From Kryptolebias marmoratus (Eukaryota > Chordata > Actinopteri > Cyprinodontiformes > Rivulidae): 64,000 nucleotides of DNA. The position numbers and the translations under genes are program-made. The stretch spans positions 5,943,289 to 6,007,288 of the forward strand of contig NC_051445.1 in assembly GCF_001649575.2 (NCBI RefSeq), read 5' to 3'. Shown here in pieces: positions 12,040 through 25,995 of the stretch (positions are counted from its first letter, which is position 1; every line of letters begins with the position of its first letter). The notes under the pieces are model-generated. The model did not search any database. It had not been told where the DNA came from and was given only the letters and a program-made list of their open reading frames with translations.

Positions 12040-15000
12040 AGTGATAAATTGCATGTTAATTATAAATTATTAAGGATTTTTTTTTCTAATAATAAGAGGT
12101 ATAGGATTTACTGTCTTCTACAGATTTTTTTTTTTTAATTTTGAATATGTGAAGGAGTATTGACTTGTTTGATTATAAAAATGACACAAGTGTCATGAGA
12201 AACAATTTTAAGACCAGGTAAGGCCCAGATGGTTTTCTCCTGTGCCCAGACACATAAAACCTTTGAATTTAAAGTGGGTGTAGTTTTTTGTTACAGTGAC
12301 TGACGTTTGTATTTTTAAGCCCTCCGAGTCCAAGGGCAGAATGAATTAAGCATGGACTCCTGCAAGCTATGTGTGGGCTGAATTGAAAGAAAAAAAATAG
12401 ATAAGGCTGTGTTGCTGGTTGAAAGGTGATGAGAGCAACTTAAGGGTTGTTCTCCTTGCCCAAAGGCTTCTGAGTAGGGAGAAGGTTTTAAGCTTGCCAG
12501 ACAGGAACACGGATTTGCAATTAACCAGAGTGCCACCAAGGAAAAAAACAGGAGAGAGGGGGGGGGGACAAAAGAAGAAAATGTTCTAAAAATAAGATGT
12601 GTGGGCTCTGAACACCTGTCTGGCTGAAGTGGGCACATATTTTCATGCAAAGGAGGATGTGGGGTTTAGGTGAGGGTATTCACACATGTGTTGGTCTCTG
12701 TCTACTTTTTTGGAGAGGTGTTGGCAGACAGTTTGTTGCTGCACCAGTTTTTCTTTCTCTCTCCAGTTTGTTAAGCCAGGGCCCTGCCACCAGGGGCTGC
12801 CTGCTGCACCATCTGTGGCAGCAAAGTGCCCAAAATTCATTAGTGGAGAGAATAAGAGAGATGAAGAGCAAATATCTACCGGGAGAGTGACACAGATGGA
12901 GAGAAAGGGACAGGAAGGAAGGAGAAGGGATCAAGAGGGCAGGAGTAGACAGGGCAGCAGAAACTGCCTTTTTGAAGCTTTTTAATGAAACGTGCATTTT
13001 AAAAGAATTTTGAAGAGCGTGGTAACGAGAGAAAAGCAGAGCATTTGGAAGGAGACAGACTGAAAGTGTCAAAGTAGATTCAAGTAGGAATGCACTGAGA
13101 AAACGAGTGAGAGGAGAGATGATGCAGAGCAAAAGAGAAAAACGAGAGGAATGAAGTGAAGCAAATGGCGAAATGAGGCGGAGAAGAAGTGACAAAAGAG
13201 ATAGAACCTCGAGGGGACGGGAGCCAAAGAGGGGGAGAAGATGACGAAAAAGAGGAGGTGGAAGACTAACAGGGGGTCTCTGCGTGGCAGCAAAATGTTC
13301 TTTGTGCATGTCAGAGTTTGACTAAAGATCTGGATTTGTGTGACACATCTGTACTAAATCTCTAACATCGACATTCTGCCTGTCGCTGTCTTTATCTGCG
13401 GAGCTGTGTCTCTCACTCACTTTCCCCCCCTTTTTTCTCCATATAATGTATATATTTTTTCCCGGTATCTATTGCCCCAATTCTGTTTTATTTTTCCTAT
13501 TTCTGTTTAGAACTGTGCCAACACATCCCTTCTTTATTTGAACTATAATCCGAGAGCAGATCAAATTTATTAAAGTTCATAAAACTAAAAACATCCAATG
13601 ACATGTGCTGCTCTGTTTTTATAGGTTTTTCTCCACTTCTTTATCCACGTCCCCTACCTCTCATCTTCCTTCTTCTCCTCTACTAGCTCTTATATCATCG
13701 TCTATCTGCAGCACTGACTCATGATTCCCACGAGGGCAGCGAGGTGACAGGGATCGTAGAGCTTTGTGGAACTCGTATGCTCAGATAAGCGACTGAATTA
13801 GACGTAGAGGATCAGCTGTGGCGTTGCAGGGGAGAGGAGATGAGCAACTACTTATGTGAGAAGATAAGAATTAAGGGAGGAGAAAAAAGAAGAGCAGTAA
13901 AAAATTATTGAAGAAAAACTAGCAGAATGGGAAAGAAGGCTGGCAGGGTGGGAGGTAGTAGAGAAGATCAGCAAAGTTATTTGAGGAGGTGTTGGCAACA
14001 CAGATGGAGGAAGTAACTGAGAGGAGTTTCAGTTGCTTCACTTGTTAAATTTTGTCACACATTTTGTTCATTCACTCACACACACCAACTATGAAGTCTT
14101 TGTTAAAATGGGAGAAAGACTAAATCCTTGGATTTCCTCCTTTATGCCAGATATTCATAATTATGCAGTTTGAGAAAGCATAAGAACTAATATGCCTTAT
14201 GAATCAAAAGGTTAGTATTTTTGGATATGCAAACATAATAATAAAATATATCATTACTCTACACAAAGTCATGAAGACTGAGCAAAAAAAAATTCCTGAT
14301 GTAATAAACTTAATCCTCACAGTATTTTTTTTTTCTCATTTTGATTGTTTGTGTGTCCTTAAATAAAAAACTTCTAAGCAAACTTTGTCACCAGTTGCTG
14401 ACTACCACGTGTGTTTGTTTACCTACGGAAACAGCCGAAGTGTCTGGTTGAGAAGAAGTTTTGAAAAGCCGTGTGTGTTTCATTGCAGAGCTCTGTCTTA
14501 TCGGCGTTTCTCTGCCCTGCTTGATCCCAGATATTCATTCTTGACAGCTGTCTTATCTCTCGTTCGTGTTTAGCAGCAGATTTCCTCTTATATTTCTACC
14601 TAACTGTCTTCTCTGAGATTCCACGCTTGTCCTATTCCGCTATATTTGTTTACCTACATGAATTACAGCCAGTTTTATGTAGGTCAGCCATGTGACTCAA
14701 GCTTTTGTATTCAGTATATCTTGAAAACTACTGGAGTAAACACATTCAAACTGCACCTATTAGTATTGTTCAGGATAAGCTTTTTAATATTTTAGACTGA
14801 CATTAGTACCTTCAGCACCACTAATATATGTAAACTTAGCTTTTGTTATAAACTTGTTTAACTGAACTCTATCCATTCACACAAACATGACAGTGCATTT
14901 TAAACAAATCTGTCCAACTGTAGTCATTCAGGCAAATTTGTCAAAACATTTAAAAAGCAGAATGCAATCAGAAAGCACAATTCTACTAACCCTTCTATGT

Positions 15001-16260
15001 CCTTTTTCATAGATTTGTAACAAAGGAGGGACAAGCTAAAATGCATGTGGTTTTGTTTCAGTTGAAGAGTAGATTTTATGTGTCTTGGGATAATATTTCT
15101 AATGCACTACACAACAGATAAAATGTACTGTTGGGAGTTCAAATAACACTACTAATGGATCAGACATTATACAATATCTAGCAAGCAAGTGGATGTTCTG
15201 AACACTACTACGAAGAAGCCGAACATCCTCAGTATTTGGTTTTATTTGTTTATTTATTGCTGCAATTAGAACATTTGCCATAAATTTCTAACTAAGCAAA
15301 TGTGTAAAAGCTAAGAGATGAAAAATTTGATCATGTTTTGAGTTAGATCATTTTAAATAATTATTTCTGAATGAATTCTGAAGAAGTTGATCTGGTTATT
15401 GTCTGATGTTTTCTTTTCATAAAAGCAGGGGGCTGTTCTTGTCAGACATGTTCTCACTACCATAAGTACTCTGATTGATGTAAGTACGTCTCATAATGAG
15501 CATGCAGGAGGCAGCAAAAGATGCATTAAATATGTTGTGGTCACATAGTCGGTTCATAATTTGCTCGTAAAAATTCAAGTGGTTTTTCAGTCATGATTAA
15601 GACTCAGCAGGAATATTTTGGATTAAAGTTCAAAATCAGACATATAATGTTTTAGAATTTAGCTGACAGGTGATATTCTGTCTTACTGTCAGTAGTTCCC
15701 AAATCTAATTTTGCTGCAGTCATTTTTATCATTGGCATCCCCATGCAAATTATTCTTTTTTTTTTCTTTTGTGTGAATTCTTTTGTATCAGATTCGCTGC
15801 AGAAACACCATCAAAAACACCATCTTGGTGTGAATTTAATCAAGAGTTAACAGCTCTATTCACACGTGGACAAAGTGTTTCCAGTGTGTCACAGAAATGA
15901 CTCCAACATTTATTTTTAAGGACACACCCTTTCCTGGTAAGATGAGCTCTCCAGTGCATTAAGACAAACCTTTGTGAATTGTTATTACCTTTAGGATTAA
16001 AAGACAAACAAATATATGCATAATTTAGAGAGACTTCTTTTTGTTGTTTTGTAAAGCTAGTTGGTGTTTCTTGAAAGAAATCGAGAAAATAAAGAAACAT
16101 TAAAAAATAATTTCAAGCTGGTTACAAAAGGAAACTGAAGCTTTTTATTAAAAACCTAAATGTTTTGTTCCCCATTATAACAAGTTTGTTATGAATGGAG
16201 TGTTTTTACTAAATGTCTATCCCAAACTGCAACGGTTCTTTTGAGTTAGGTTCTTCAGGA
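12040..16260. other. Gene-free stretch with a purine-rich tract
   Basis: From about 12840 to 13270 the plus strand is strongly purine-rich (many GAGA, GGAG and AAAG runs), which produces a long artificial open frame on the minus strand rich in Leu, Ser and Phe. No splice-bounded exon is seen. A diverged repeat (R4) lies at 14660-14840. Confidence 0.55.
14660..14840 (+). repeat. Dispersed repeat R4, copy 1
   Basis: Shares with 57130-57270 the ordered blocks ATATCTTGAAAACTACTGGA / ATATCTGGAAAACTACAGGA, GAGTAAAC, TCAGGATAAGCTTTTTA / CCTGATAACCTTTTTA and TAGTACCTT / GAGTACCTT. Diverged, no coding capacity. Confidence 0.5.
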
Positions 16261-16261
16261 G

Positions 16262-16570
16262 ATTCAGTTTCTACTATATCCACCCATCAATGCATTTTCA
16301 GGGGATGTGTCAATTGAGAGGCAGGGTACACCCTGAATAGGTCGCCAGTTCATCGAAGGGCCACAGAGAGACAATCATTCATCTACACACAATCCCGCTT
16401 AGGGCCAAATTAGAATATTTAATTCAACTAACACCCACATTTTTGGACTGTGTTGGGAAATCAGAATATGCAGAAAAGCAACACTTGCACAGAAAGATAC
16501 TGCTTAAAATTCAAAACCATGACCTTCTTGCTGCGAGGCAACAGTGCCAACCAGCTACACCACCGGGCAA
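16262..16570 (+). repeat. Teleost-type dispersed element, copy 1
   Basis: Contains GGCAGGGTACACCCTGAATA, GGTCGCCAGTTCATCGAAGG, GCCACAGAGAGACAA, TTTTTGGACTGTG and, at the end, CATGACCTTCTTGCTGCGAG with GGCAACAGTGCCAACCAG and CACCACCGG. This block order is a repeat I recognise from many fish genomes. A second copy is at 39545. Non-coding and diverged here. Confidence 0.8.
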
Positions 16571-16599
16571 ACCTGAATGGATGTATTCTTTCCCCATAT

Positions 16600-17065
16600 T
16601 TGTTAACGCTGCTATTGTTGGGAGGCTAGTTAGTGACTCAAAATTGCGAGAAAATACCTGAATCTTCCCTTACAGTCTTACTGAGTTGGCCAAAGAGCCA
16701 TGTGGCCTTGTTATCAGAAGACAGGTTTAAAAATCATGGCCTATTTTCGTGTGCACACCTTGAAAAACTGCATTCTCGGCTGTGCACATTATTTTGTTGC
16801 CCACCTCAGCTCGTTTTGTGCTCGCCTTGGCAGCTCACCCCCCGTTTATGTTTTATTCTGCTGGAATACACTTTGGAAATGAAGACAGGCAGATTTGGAC
16901 CAATTTTTCAATAATTATTTTTTATCATCAGAGTGGTTTTTATATCTAGACATTTTCCTCAAATGTTTTCTGTCAGAGGTGAGCTCCCGTCCAGGTGTAA
17001 AAAAATAAAGCTCTCGCACTCTTGATTTGGGTTGGAGATGCCCATGAGACAATTCACTTAACACC
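16600..17065 (+). repeat. Dispersed repeat family R3, copy 1
   Basis: Aligns by eye to 26320-26860 and, in reverse complement, 21640-22200: GGCTAGTTAGTGACTCAAAA, AAATCATGGCCTATTTTCGT, AAAACTGCATTCTCGGC, TTTGTTGCCCACCTCAGCTC, CTTGGCAGCT, GAAATGAAGACAGGCAGATT, TAAAGCTCTCGCACTCTTGA. It directly follows the teleost-type element. Non-coding. Confidence 0.75.
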
Positions 17066-17069
17066 TTAA

Positions 17070-20000
17070 TGCTACTACAGAGCAGATGGAGTAAGTGAAC
17101 ATTTTCTAAATCTTTAATGTATGTAAACACTTTAAAATGGAATACTCTATTACATATTTTAGCTTTAACAAAATAAAATTAGAGGTAGGTTCATAAAAAT
17201 ACTAGGTTTCCTCTAAATTAGTAAAATCTTTCAAATGTGACAGCTCACCTCTTTGCTTCAACAGTGCAATTCTTCACCTGTACTAAAAAAAAATCACTAG
17301 CTTTGGTAGAAGTAGATGAGCCAGATTGCTGTAAAGTGGGTACACCAGGGAGACTAAATTACTTTTTTCTGCAAAAAGACTCTAAGAACACACTGAATAT
17401 CACAGATTGATGATAAGTTGCATGAGTGTAAAAAAAATCACAAGATAGTTTTCTTCTTCCTTGAAAATAACATAATCTTTCTCAGCATCTTCGCTTTGAT
17501 CAAAAGTTCCTTTCAATCAGGGTCTGAATGTCCTGAGTCATGCACAGTCGCGGCTTTTTGAGGTTTGTGTTGATTTTAATCTTTTTACTTCAGGCGCCTA
17601 TGCAAATACAGGGAATAAACATCTGGCTAATGTTTTCTTGGGTCGTTTGCAGATAAAGTTGGTGCCACTGCAGTATAGAGTGAGTAAAGATAATGAGACA
17701 GCTTGTAAAAAGGGTAGAAAATATGTGTTAAAAGCGATCATGCTATGACACAGCCACTTGCTCGTGTGCTTAATAATAATAATAAGAAAGGCCATGCAAA
17801 TGAAGGAACCTGTCTATTAGTCTTTAGTGTTTTTATGTTAAACTGGGGCTATAAAGATGTTATGGTACATTACTATACAACTTAAAGGGAGGATACTTTT
17901 ATTGCCCCATCAAAAATGTCATATAATTTACAGCATTTTTAACAAAGGAGTTGCTTGTACTTGGGTAATAACTATTGTTTTCCTTACACACTAGTTTTGT
18001 TATTCTAACAGTCCTTGCACTTTGCATGAAATTAGGTCAGATGTGTGTGTTTTATTACATATTTTTTGCATAGTGCTGCAGGAAGGCAGCTGCATGTCTC
18101 ATTGTTCCATATTGTTCAGAATGAATTTTAAGCCACCTGAAAAATAAATGATTCTTCCGGTTTTTCTCACAGTAGTTATCATCATTTACAGCTGCACAAT
18201 GACAGAGCAAATTAGAAGTGTGTGTATATATTACACGCTATAATGATTTTATGTGGGTGTCTGCATATGCATAAGGTATTTCTACAGTCAAAAAGCTTGC
18301 GTGTGCTTGTGGCACAGCAGTCAAATTGTTTTGCAGCTCATTGACATATCCAAGAAAGAGGAGCCAGAGATCATTTTCAGTGCTCCACATGAAGGAGCAT
18401 TAATCCAATTCAAACAGCTCCAAGGAGACGCACTCTAATAACTTATGGTGGCTTAAGAATCTGTTTATGTTTGTTACACCGCACTGAAAGATTAATAACC
18501 TCTAATGGGAGATAGGCAACCCTTTACGGCTAGAAAATGCAATAAGAAAACACAAGAAACTGATGTGTAGAGATAAATGAAAGGCAAATTAGCCAGTGGC
18601 ATTGTATTTAATTACACATTACTTCTATCGCAGCTTTAGTTATGCTTCTGATTTCCTCATATCCCTGGATAGCCCCAGGCTTCAGTAAAATAGCTTCATC
18701 AGGAACATGAGCCAGCTGATTCATAAGTGGCTCAGTCCACCAGGACTGACATAAACGCACAGCTTAGCTTTGCCCCAAGAAACCTGCTGTATGCTTGTTT
18801 CCATCTCAAACCAGCTATGGCACATTAATTCACCTTTACCTCTCTGCTCATCCCTCTGTTTTTCATCCTGTCTGCTTGTCATACATGAGAACACTCTCAG
18901 TTTTGCTCAGCTGCAAAGATTAAATGGCCCTCTATTGACTGCTCCTTTCTGATGTGCTGGCCTCTCTAAGGAAATACCAAAGCACTATCACCCAGGATGA
19001 AAGAAGTGGCTGGAGGGTGTAAAGAGCAGCAGACATTTCTTCAAAGTCTGGAATATTTTTAACGCAGACGGCCTCTTTTCTCATCAAAATGAGAGGTCAA
19101 CCAGTAAACATGAACAAGAATATAATCTTGTCAAGAGAATGTTGGCTTGTATGCAACTGAGCAGCAGCAGCAGCAGCATGGCGGTCGTGCCAAAAGCTAG
19201 CTGAGATGTCATCCGGCTCCCATCTGCTGTGAGACAAGGACAGAGAGAGGCAAAGAGGAAAGCTTTAGGATGTGTTCAAGGAGAGGACACCCAGTGAACC
19301 AATCAGATCACAAAGAAATTTCACATCAAACAAGCTTCCCCTAATTTACAGACTCAGGCTAGAGCTTGTGGTGTTGGTTTGTCCGCCATGTGCTCTCCAA
19401 GCACAGCAGTAGCCAGACATAACTGGCACAGCGGCTACGTGTGCAGGATCCAGCTGTGACGAGTCACAGCAGTGCAGCAACAATGGCAAGCGCTGCTGCG
19501 ATTCCAAATGCAAATGAACCACTTCCACAGCTGTAAGGGTGGCTGTGGGCACAGCCAAGCAAAAGTCTAACTGCACACAAACAGAGGGAAGTGTGCAAAC
19601 ACATGCACAGAAACACACACTCCCACTCACATACAGATTCAAAAACAAGCTTGCAACAAACAGATTTCCACAAGCTTGCAAATACACATACTCGCATTAA
19701 TTCTCACCCTGTCAATCACAGACACAAACTAAATGTACCAGTGCCAGAGTCTTAGTGCACCGCACCATGACTCCCTCCTTCTACAATTTGCCCCCTAGGA
19801 GCTTCCTCCTAAGCAGGTGTTAGAGGGTTTCTGTTCCCTCAGGTAACTCTGCTTGTTCTTTGCAGCAACTACTACTGCTGTGAATTGTCCTGACAGCACC
19901 TTACCCCTGGTTTTTGTCCCTCTCCTCCTTATGTCTCCTGCCCCCAAACCATTTTCAATCTCTTTCTGTGCACCTCCCTTTGTACTTGGACCTCTTGCCC

Positions 20001-21635
20001 TCATCCTCACTCTTTTACCAACTCCCTATGGTGCAAGTAGTAAGACCACAGGACAAGCAGCCCAGTGGTCCAGAACACATTAGGACACAAACAGAAACAC
20101 ATGCAAGCTGCAGTGAGCCTACACCATCAAAAATAGTTGTGCCATGAAGTGAAACTATATAATTTTTTATACATGAAACAGCTATAAGCCATGTGCACAG
20201 TAACTCTCCACATTTCCAGCTGTACACTATTATTTCAACATTGACTGAGCACAAAGTGGGTTAATATATAAAATTGTTGTTGCTCTGCTGTTGCCAAAAT
20301 GTTGTTTTGTTGTTTGCAAAAGACACTGACAGAGACTGACTTTTGTAGATTGCTCATTAACATTGCTGTTTCAGACAGCAGCTAATTGCCCTCCATTCAG
20401 TTTGTACAATTAATGGGTCTTATTGCTCTGTTTGAGTACATTACATGTTTTGCATATTTCTACAGAAATGTGTCATTATCAGAATGAAGTGAATGATGGC
20501 GGGATAATTAATAAGCCTTGTCAGTTGTGGCGCTATAACGCTTATGCATGCAAAAAATTTGAAGCAAAATGCTAAATGAGATCTTTTATTCAGGCCAACA
20601 ATGACTCAAGACATCTTCAAATTTATTGAATATGTTTTCAATGCATTGTTGTTTGTCTCTGTCAGAAATTGCATGATTTCAGATTTGCCACTCAAAGTTA
20701 ATGTCCACATTAACAGTGGAAGTAATTCTCCAGCTCTTGACAAACTCTGTTTTTTCATTAGTCCTACTTTTCATGTGTGTCATAAGTGACCATTGGCAGC
20801 TTTTGTTGCCTGGTCATCCATTTCACAAACATGCTGCCCAAACACTCAAAGTTTTTCACGCCTCATTCCTTTTGACTCCACTTTACGGCCAGCGGTTCTA
20901 TTGAAAATAACAGCCCCCATGCTATTACACTTCTTTGTCTCCTGTCACTATCAGCGGGTAATTGTGGTTTTTATTGTAGCCTCTTAGAAGCTCAAGTGTA
21001 AACTATAGGGTAAGCTTTTCTACTGTGCTTGAAGCTTAACTGAATGGCTGAAAATTGCTCCAGTTGTAGTAGTCTCAACAAAGACCTGCAAACAGAGCTC
21101 ACTCCAAAAAAATATTTATGAAACACCAAGACCTATTCAGAGTTTTGTAGTTTTTAATAAATGTGTATGTTTAGTTTAATTCCAAAGACTAAATAAAGAG
21201 TTTAATTTCAGTTTGGTGGCAAAAATTGTATTATCCATATCTGTGTTTTGAAGTCAATGTTTAACAACTGAAAATCGTCAGGGTGGCTCATGAAATCTCA
21301 TTGAAGTCTCCAATTCACCTAGCAAACAGTGAAGAAATTTGGATGGTGTAATTGAGATCTAAGAGTTGCACATGATAATAAGGGGATTTCTGATTATGGA
21401 TTTTATTAACTTAAATAATATATTGAATAAACAGCAACTTTTTTGAGTACAAAGTTGAAGTTGGCTTTTTTTTCCTACAGTTAAAAAAAAATAGTTGTGT
21501 CCAAAGGAGAAAAATAGGTGTTGTGGTCAGTGTTACAGTGTTGTTTACAGGTATGGAGCTTTCACTTTTTGTTTGGAGAATGTTCTGTGTTATATTTCTA
21601 GTTTAAAGTTTAATGTCTCAGAACATTTTGTGACA
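17070..21635. other. Gene-free stretch
   Basis: No supported exon. Contains a (CAG)6 run at 19162-19178. Segments about 18290-18440 and 20890-20995 have the even composition often seen in conserved noncoding DNA, but this cannot be confirmed here. Confidence 0.5.
19162..19178 (+). repeat. CAG trinucleotide run
   Basis: About six CAG units, not in a supported reading frame. Confidence 0.8.
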
Positions 21636-21639
21636 TTCA

Positions 21640-22200
21640 CAGGGTTCTCAACTTTACCTCATGAGTTGCAGAGGCACACAGTTCTGTCACTTAAGATTTT
21701 AGCATGTTTTCAGAAATTTTGAGCGACAACTTTTCCCTCAAAATAGTCACAAAGTCATTGTGGGCATCCCTGACCTGACTCAAGAGCACTAGAGCTGATT
21801 TTGACACCTCATCTGACTAAAACATCTGTGGCAAAAGTCCAGGTCTAAAATCCACACTGATGGTAAATTATTTAAAAACTGGCCCATATCTGCCTGTCTT
21901 CATTTCAATAGTGTACTCCAGCAGATTAAATCACAAACATGGCGGCAGCTGCCAAAGTGGGGACAAAACGAGCAGAGGTGGGCAACAAAATATTGTGCAT
22001 GACCTAGAATGGAGTTTTGTACATAAAAATAGACGATGATTTTCAAAAACGGGTTGCTCAAGGCTTGATGGTTGCTTAGTCACAAACACTCAGAGTTCAG
22101 TGAGACTGCAACAAAAAAAATCCCAAAATTTTCAAAAAATTTCCTTCAACTGTGAGTCAGCAACTACTCTCCCAACCATCACAACCCGGAGAGACACCAC
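21640..22200 (-). repeat. Dispersed repeat family R3, copy 3 (inverted)
   Basis: Reverse complement matches copies at 16600 and 26320: GGAGTACACTATTGAAATGA, AGACAGGCAGATATGGGCC, GTGTCAAAATCAGCTCTAGT, TTAAGTGACAGAACTGTGTG, TTGAGAACCCTGT. It also extends past the end of copy 1 along with copy 2. Non-coding. Confidence 0.75.
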
Positions 22201-22204
22201 CTTA

Positions 22205-25200
22205 AGGTTGAATGGACTGAAAAACTCCTTGCACAGTGCTTATTTTAGTCGCTTACATTTAGTCAGTTTAGACTTTCCATTAAAGAGACTCACATATGAT
22301 ACTCATGCTTAAATAATAGAAGAAAACATAAGTTTAAAAAGTAAATGAATAGGTTAACTAAATATAACTCTACACTCTAAACACAGAGATGTGTTTGCTT
22401 GGTGGCACAGAAAGCATTGTGTTGCTGTTCGGCTTCATGTGTACCAGGTATTATATTCTTTTTGTTGCCTTTAAAGACTGTTATTGTCAGAGGAGGTCTG
22501 ATGTAGAGCTTCTTGGTGTGTATCAGTATTTTTAGGTTTCTCCTTTAAAGCAGTGACAACACTACAACACAAATCTGTCAAATTACCAGTGCACGGGGTG
22601 TATTTAAGGGAGTCTACAGGGCCCTGTGTAAAGCAGGCAGGCGCGCGTGTGTGTGAGTGTACTCACTGGGAAAGGAAGTAACAGTTTAACTACTGTATTG
22701 ATTTCACGAGTGCTAAGGGGTTTAGATGTCAGTCCAAGGAAAATAGGGGGTAAAAGAAAGCGGAGCGGGGCTCGTCCCTGGTTTTAGCACGCTCGGTTTT
22801 TCTTCCCCAGCCAAGCTTGATTCAGTGGTAAAGATCTGTGGCTGCCCATTGAAGTTGTACAACTGCTGCATTGAGTACTGTATGGCTCTGTGCACTCTGC
22901 AGTCCTCTATTGATTGATGTGTGAAGAGGGATTAGTAGGTGGGAGGAAGGAAAGGAGGGAGATGCTAGGTTGGAGGAGGTGACCTGAGGCAGAATTGTAG
23001 ATGCAGCATCTGTACGACAAAAGGAGACTAATGTCACGCTCTTAGTGAAGGTGAATTCGTGACCCATGGGTGATGCAGTTGTATATATGCTGATTTCTTT
23101 TCCTTTGATTTCATGATGAATCAGCCAATATTTGTGTGTCAGAGTTTGACAGACAAATGACCTTGAACAATAAAGAGAGAGCCCAGTGATGCTCTTACAG
23201 TGTCAAAATAATCCACTGTAACAAATAATACTTGTTTTAGACATTTCACTAAATGTCTTGAACAGAAAAGTCATATTTAGTGTAAGAGGAAGAAAAAAAT
23301 TGACATTACCAGACAGACTCAAAACAATTCATTCACCCTGACTTCTCTGACATTTCTTAGATTTCCTGTCAAGTGGAATCCTGCCGACATCCATTTTGCT
23401 TCACCGGCAATTGTGAAAAGCAAGCGACCTGCATATCCATCTTGTTGAGCTGTTTGAGCGAGACATCCAGGTGGTTTCTCGCCGCTTGCCCATCACTCTC
23501 TTCCTGCTCTCCTGTTGCTTTGTCCCTGACAGGTGGTGCTGAGGGTGGAAGCAGCCAGGAGGGGAGTCTGGGATTTCATATGTGGGGAACAGAGGCGCTG
23601 AACGAGTAGTGGAGTGAAGAAGAGGATAGAAAAAAAATGAGGGCAAAGGGAGAGGTGGACATGGGGTTGGATTTGGGCCGTTCAGAGTTAATGGGATCAG
23701 AAGTAGAAGAGAAAGGGATATCTGTGCCTGTTAATGTTTAATCCCTCATCCCCAACCCCTTGTCTCCTGCCTGCGGCTCCAGCATCTGATAATCCTTGGG
23801 CTGCCTCTCTTCATCATCAAGGTGTCGAAGGGAAGGGCCCCTGTAAATATTTAATTGGCTGCAGTATGCTGGTGTTAATTATGCGGGTGTGTCTCTCTTT
23901 GATTTGCGCTCCACTCAAGCAATATTTTGTCCTCTTTACTTCATATTGATGCCACTCCATCGCTCCTTTCTTTATTACTACACAACTATTATCCCCTAAT
24001 GGTACCACTACACTACCTCCACTGCAGGTATAACTACACCTTGTAATTCCATATTCCATTACAGCTTTTCCTCATTCTCAGTGACTTTCCCTTTCAGGAC
24101 TTCACCTCACCCTCGTTATCTATCCTCACCTTTCCCTTCCACCTTCCACCGCTCTTCTTCTCCTTTTAATTTCTAAATCACAGCTGCCCCCCATTCAAAC
24201 GGATTATTGTTATGGGTTTCATTATAGCCTCTGCGTCTTATCCGCCTTGACGCCAATCATGCTTTCTGAAGTAGCTTTTCCTTCTCTATGTGTTTATTTG
24301 ATCCTCAAGGGCAATGCGAAATAGATGCACAGTACAAAGACAGCCTTTCAAGGACTTTGCGTGCTAAAGTTGTACAGCTCAATAGAGCCCTACTCATAAG
24401 TGTCTGCTTGTAGCAAGTGCAATTACAAACAAGCGCATGTAAAAGTCAAGAGAATACAAATCACATAATAGATGTCTGGTGGGTGCAGAGCAAGCAGCCT
24501 TGCAATGTTTTAACAGACAAAAGACAAAGTGTACCAGAAACAAAAACATTAGACTGCGAGTGAAGGAAACCATGTGAACGTCTTGGCCACCGACAGATAA
24601 AACATTATTCTCATTATTCAAGTTTTTGCTTTTGCTGTGTGTGTAACAGCAAAATTGAGCAGCCAGAAAAAAGACTCACTGTTCAGTAGAGTAATAACAT
24701 GTTTCCCTGCATGCAATCTCTCAGACAAGTCAATACCTTTTTTTCTTTTCTTTTTTTTCAAATCTAGGCTAGAGGCTCAAAACTATGTACAGACAGGGAT
24801 TGTTTGTACAGCATTTAAGTGTGTGTTTGTATGGTATGAAGGTGGGGGTTCCATATGTGGGTAAAGCAGGTCATAGCAAGGACAAGAGATACCCGTAACC
24901 AGACTGTATCTGCTGGAGACAGCAGTGAGCAGGGAAATTCAATATGCTGGTGGTCACCAACATGAAGGGCTGCTGCAGTGTTTAACACCGACATTCTCCA
25001 GCTCTGTGCTACGCTGCTATTTATCATCTGTGCTCAGTCTCATAGGCTCATCATGTTTCATTCCCCTGGTTGTTTTAGATTATTAAAATTGTAAAGAAAA
25101 CCAGCAATTTAGTTCATGTGTTTCCATATTTAGAGTGCAGTTGATGGTTTAAGCTTCCCTATTGGCAAGCATCCTTCTTACTAGAGTGTCAGTGGCCAAG

Positions 25201-25560
25201 ACTCCTGATTCATGCTGGTGGGTGCAGTTCAGCCTGCATGCCAAACCCAGAAGGAAGCAGAGCGGAGGAGAATCTGAGACAGTGATCAATAAGACTGAAA
25301 CAAACCCAGGAACTGAAAATGACTGGTAGAGGTGATGGTTTTGGTCCTGCAACAGAACACTTGTGGTCCACATACTGGCCTCAATATTGTTTTATTTAAA
25401 GATAAATACACCTATTCAGTGTTCATTTATAAAAACATGTCTTCCAATAATATGAGGGAGAAAAGGGTTTTGGGTTTCATGAAAAATTTCTATATATATA
25501 TAGTAAAATAAGTAATCAAGTCATCAAGTGATTTAAAACTCCAAATTATGTCATAAAAAA
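22205..25560. other. Gene-free stretch with possible conserved elements
   Basis: No exon supported. About 23750-23920 and 24180-24265 contain several TAAT/ATTA homeodomain-like cores in non-repetitive sequence (AATATTTAATTGGCTGCAGT, GTGTTAATTATGCGGG; CGGATTATTGTTATGGG), as is typical of developmental enhancers near neural adhesion genes. This is inference from composition only. Confidence 0.35.
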
Positions 25561-25564
25561 TTAA

Positions 25565-25995
25565 ATAATAAAACTGTCACAAGACATCATGCAGATGGAA
25601 GACCCTAATGCAGAACAGGTTGGCAGATTAACTCAAAACTTTAATTCCACAACAGAAGGAAACTAAAAATCCTGCAGTAACAGAAGAAAACGGCAAAGGC
25701 AAAAAACAACAAATAGGGCAAGTAAAAAACTGATAGAACCCATACAAAACAAGATGGGAACTTAACAATAATAAAACTGGAAAAAATAAATAAATTAAAC
25801 AGGCTGAATATAAACTGAGGGAGAAAACGAGCCAATACAAAGCAGATGTGTTGATTCCCAAATTAGGACATGATGTGCAGAAGAAGCAAAAAACAGAAGT
25901 GACTGAAACAAACCAAGGAACGGGTTTTAGGGGAACACCCAACCAAGAGCAGGAAACACAAGGTTTTGTGAAAATACAAATCCCATAACACAATT
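25565..25995 (-). repeat. Dispersed transposable-element remnant
   Basis: A-rich sequence with blocks such as ATGCAGAACAGGTTGGCAGA, AACTCAAAACTTTAATTCCA and GACTGAAACAAACCAAGGAAC resembles a common fish repeat in which short AAAC-rich phrases describe a degenerate element. No transposase fragment is recognisable. Orientation is uncertain. Confidence 0.45.

Noticed and set aside
12680..13309. 209-codon open frame on the minus strand
   Set aside because: It lies on the complement of a purine-rich tract; composition is Leu/Ser/Pro/Phe-rich, without domains, splice logic or a recognisable start context. Two other frames in the same place are open for the same reason.
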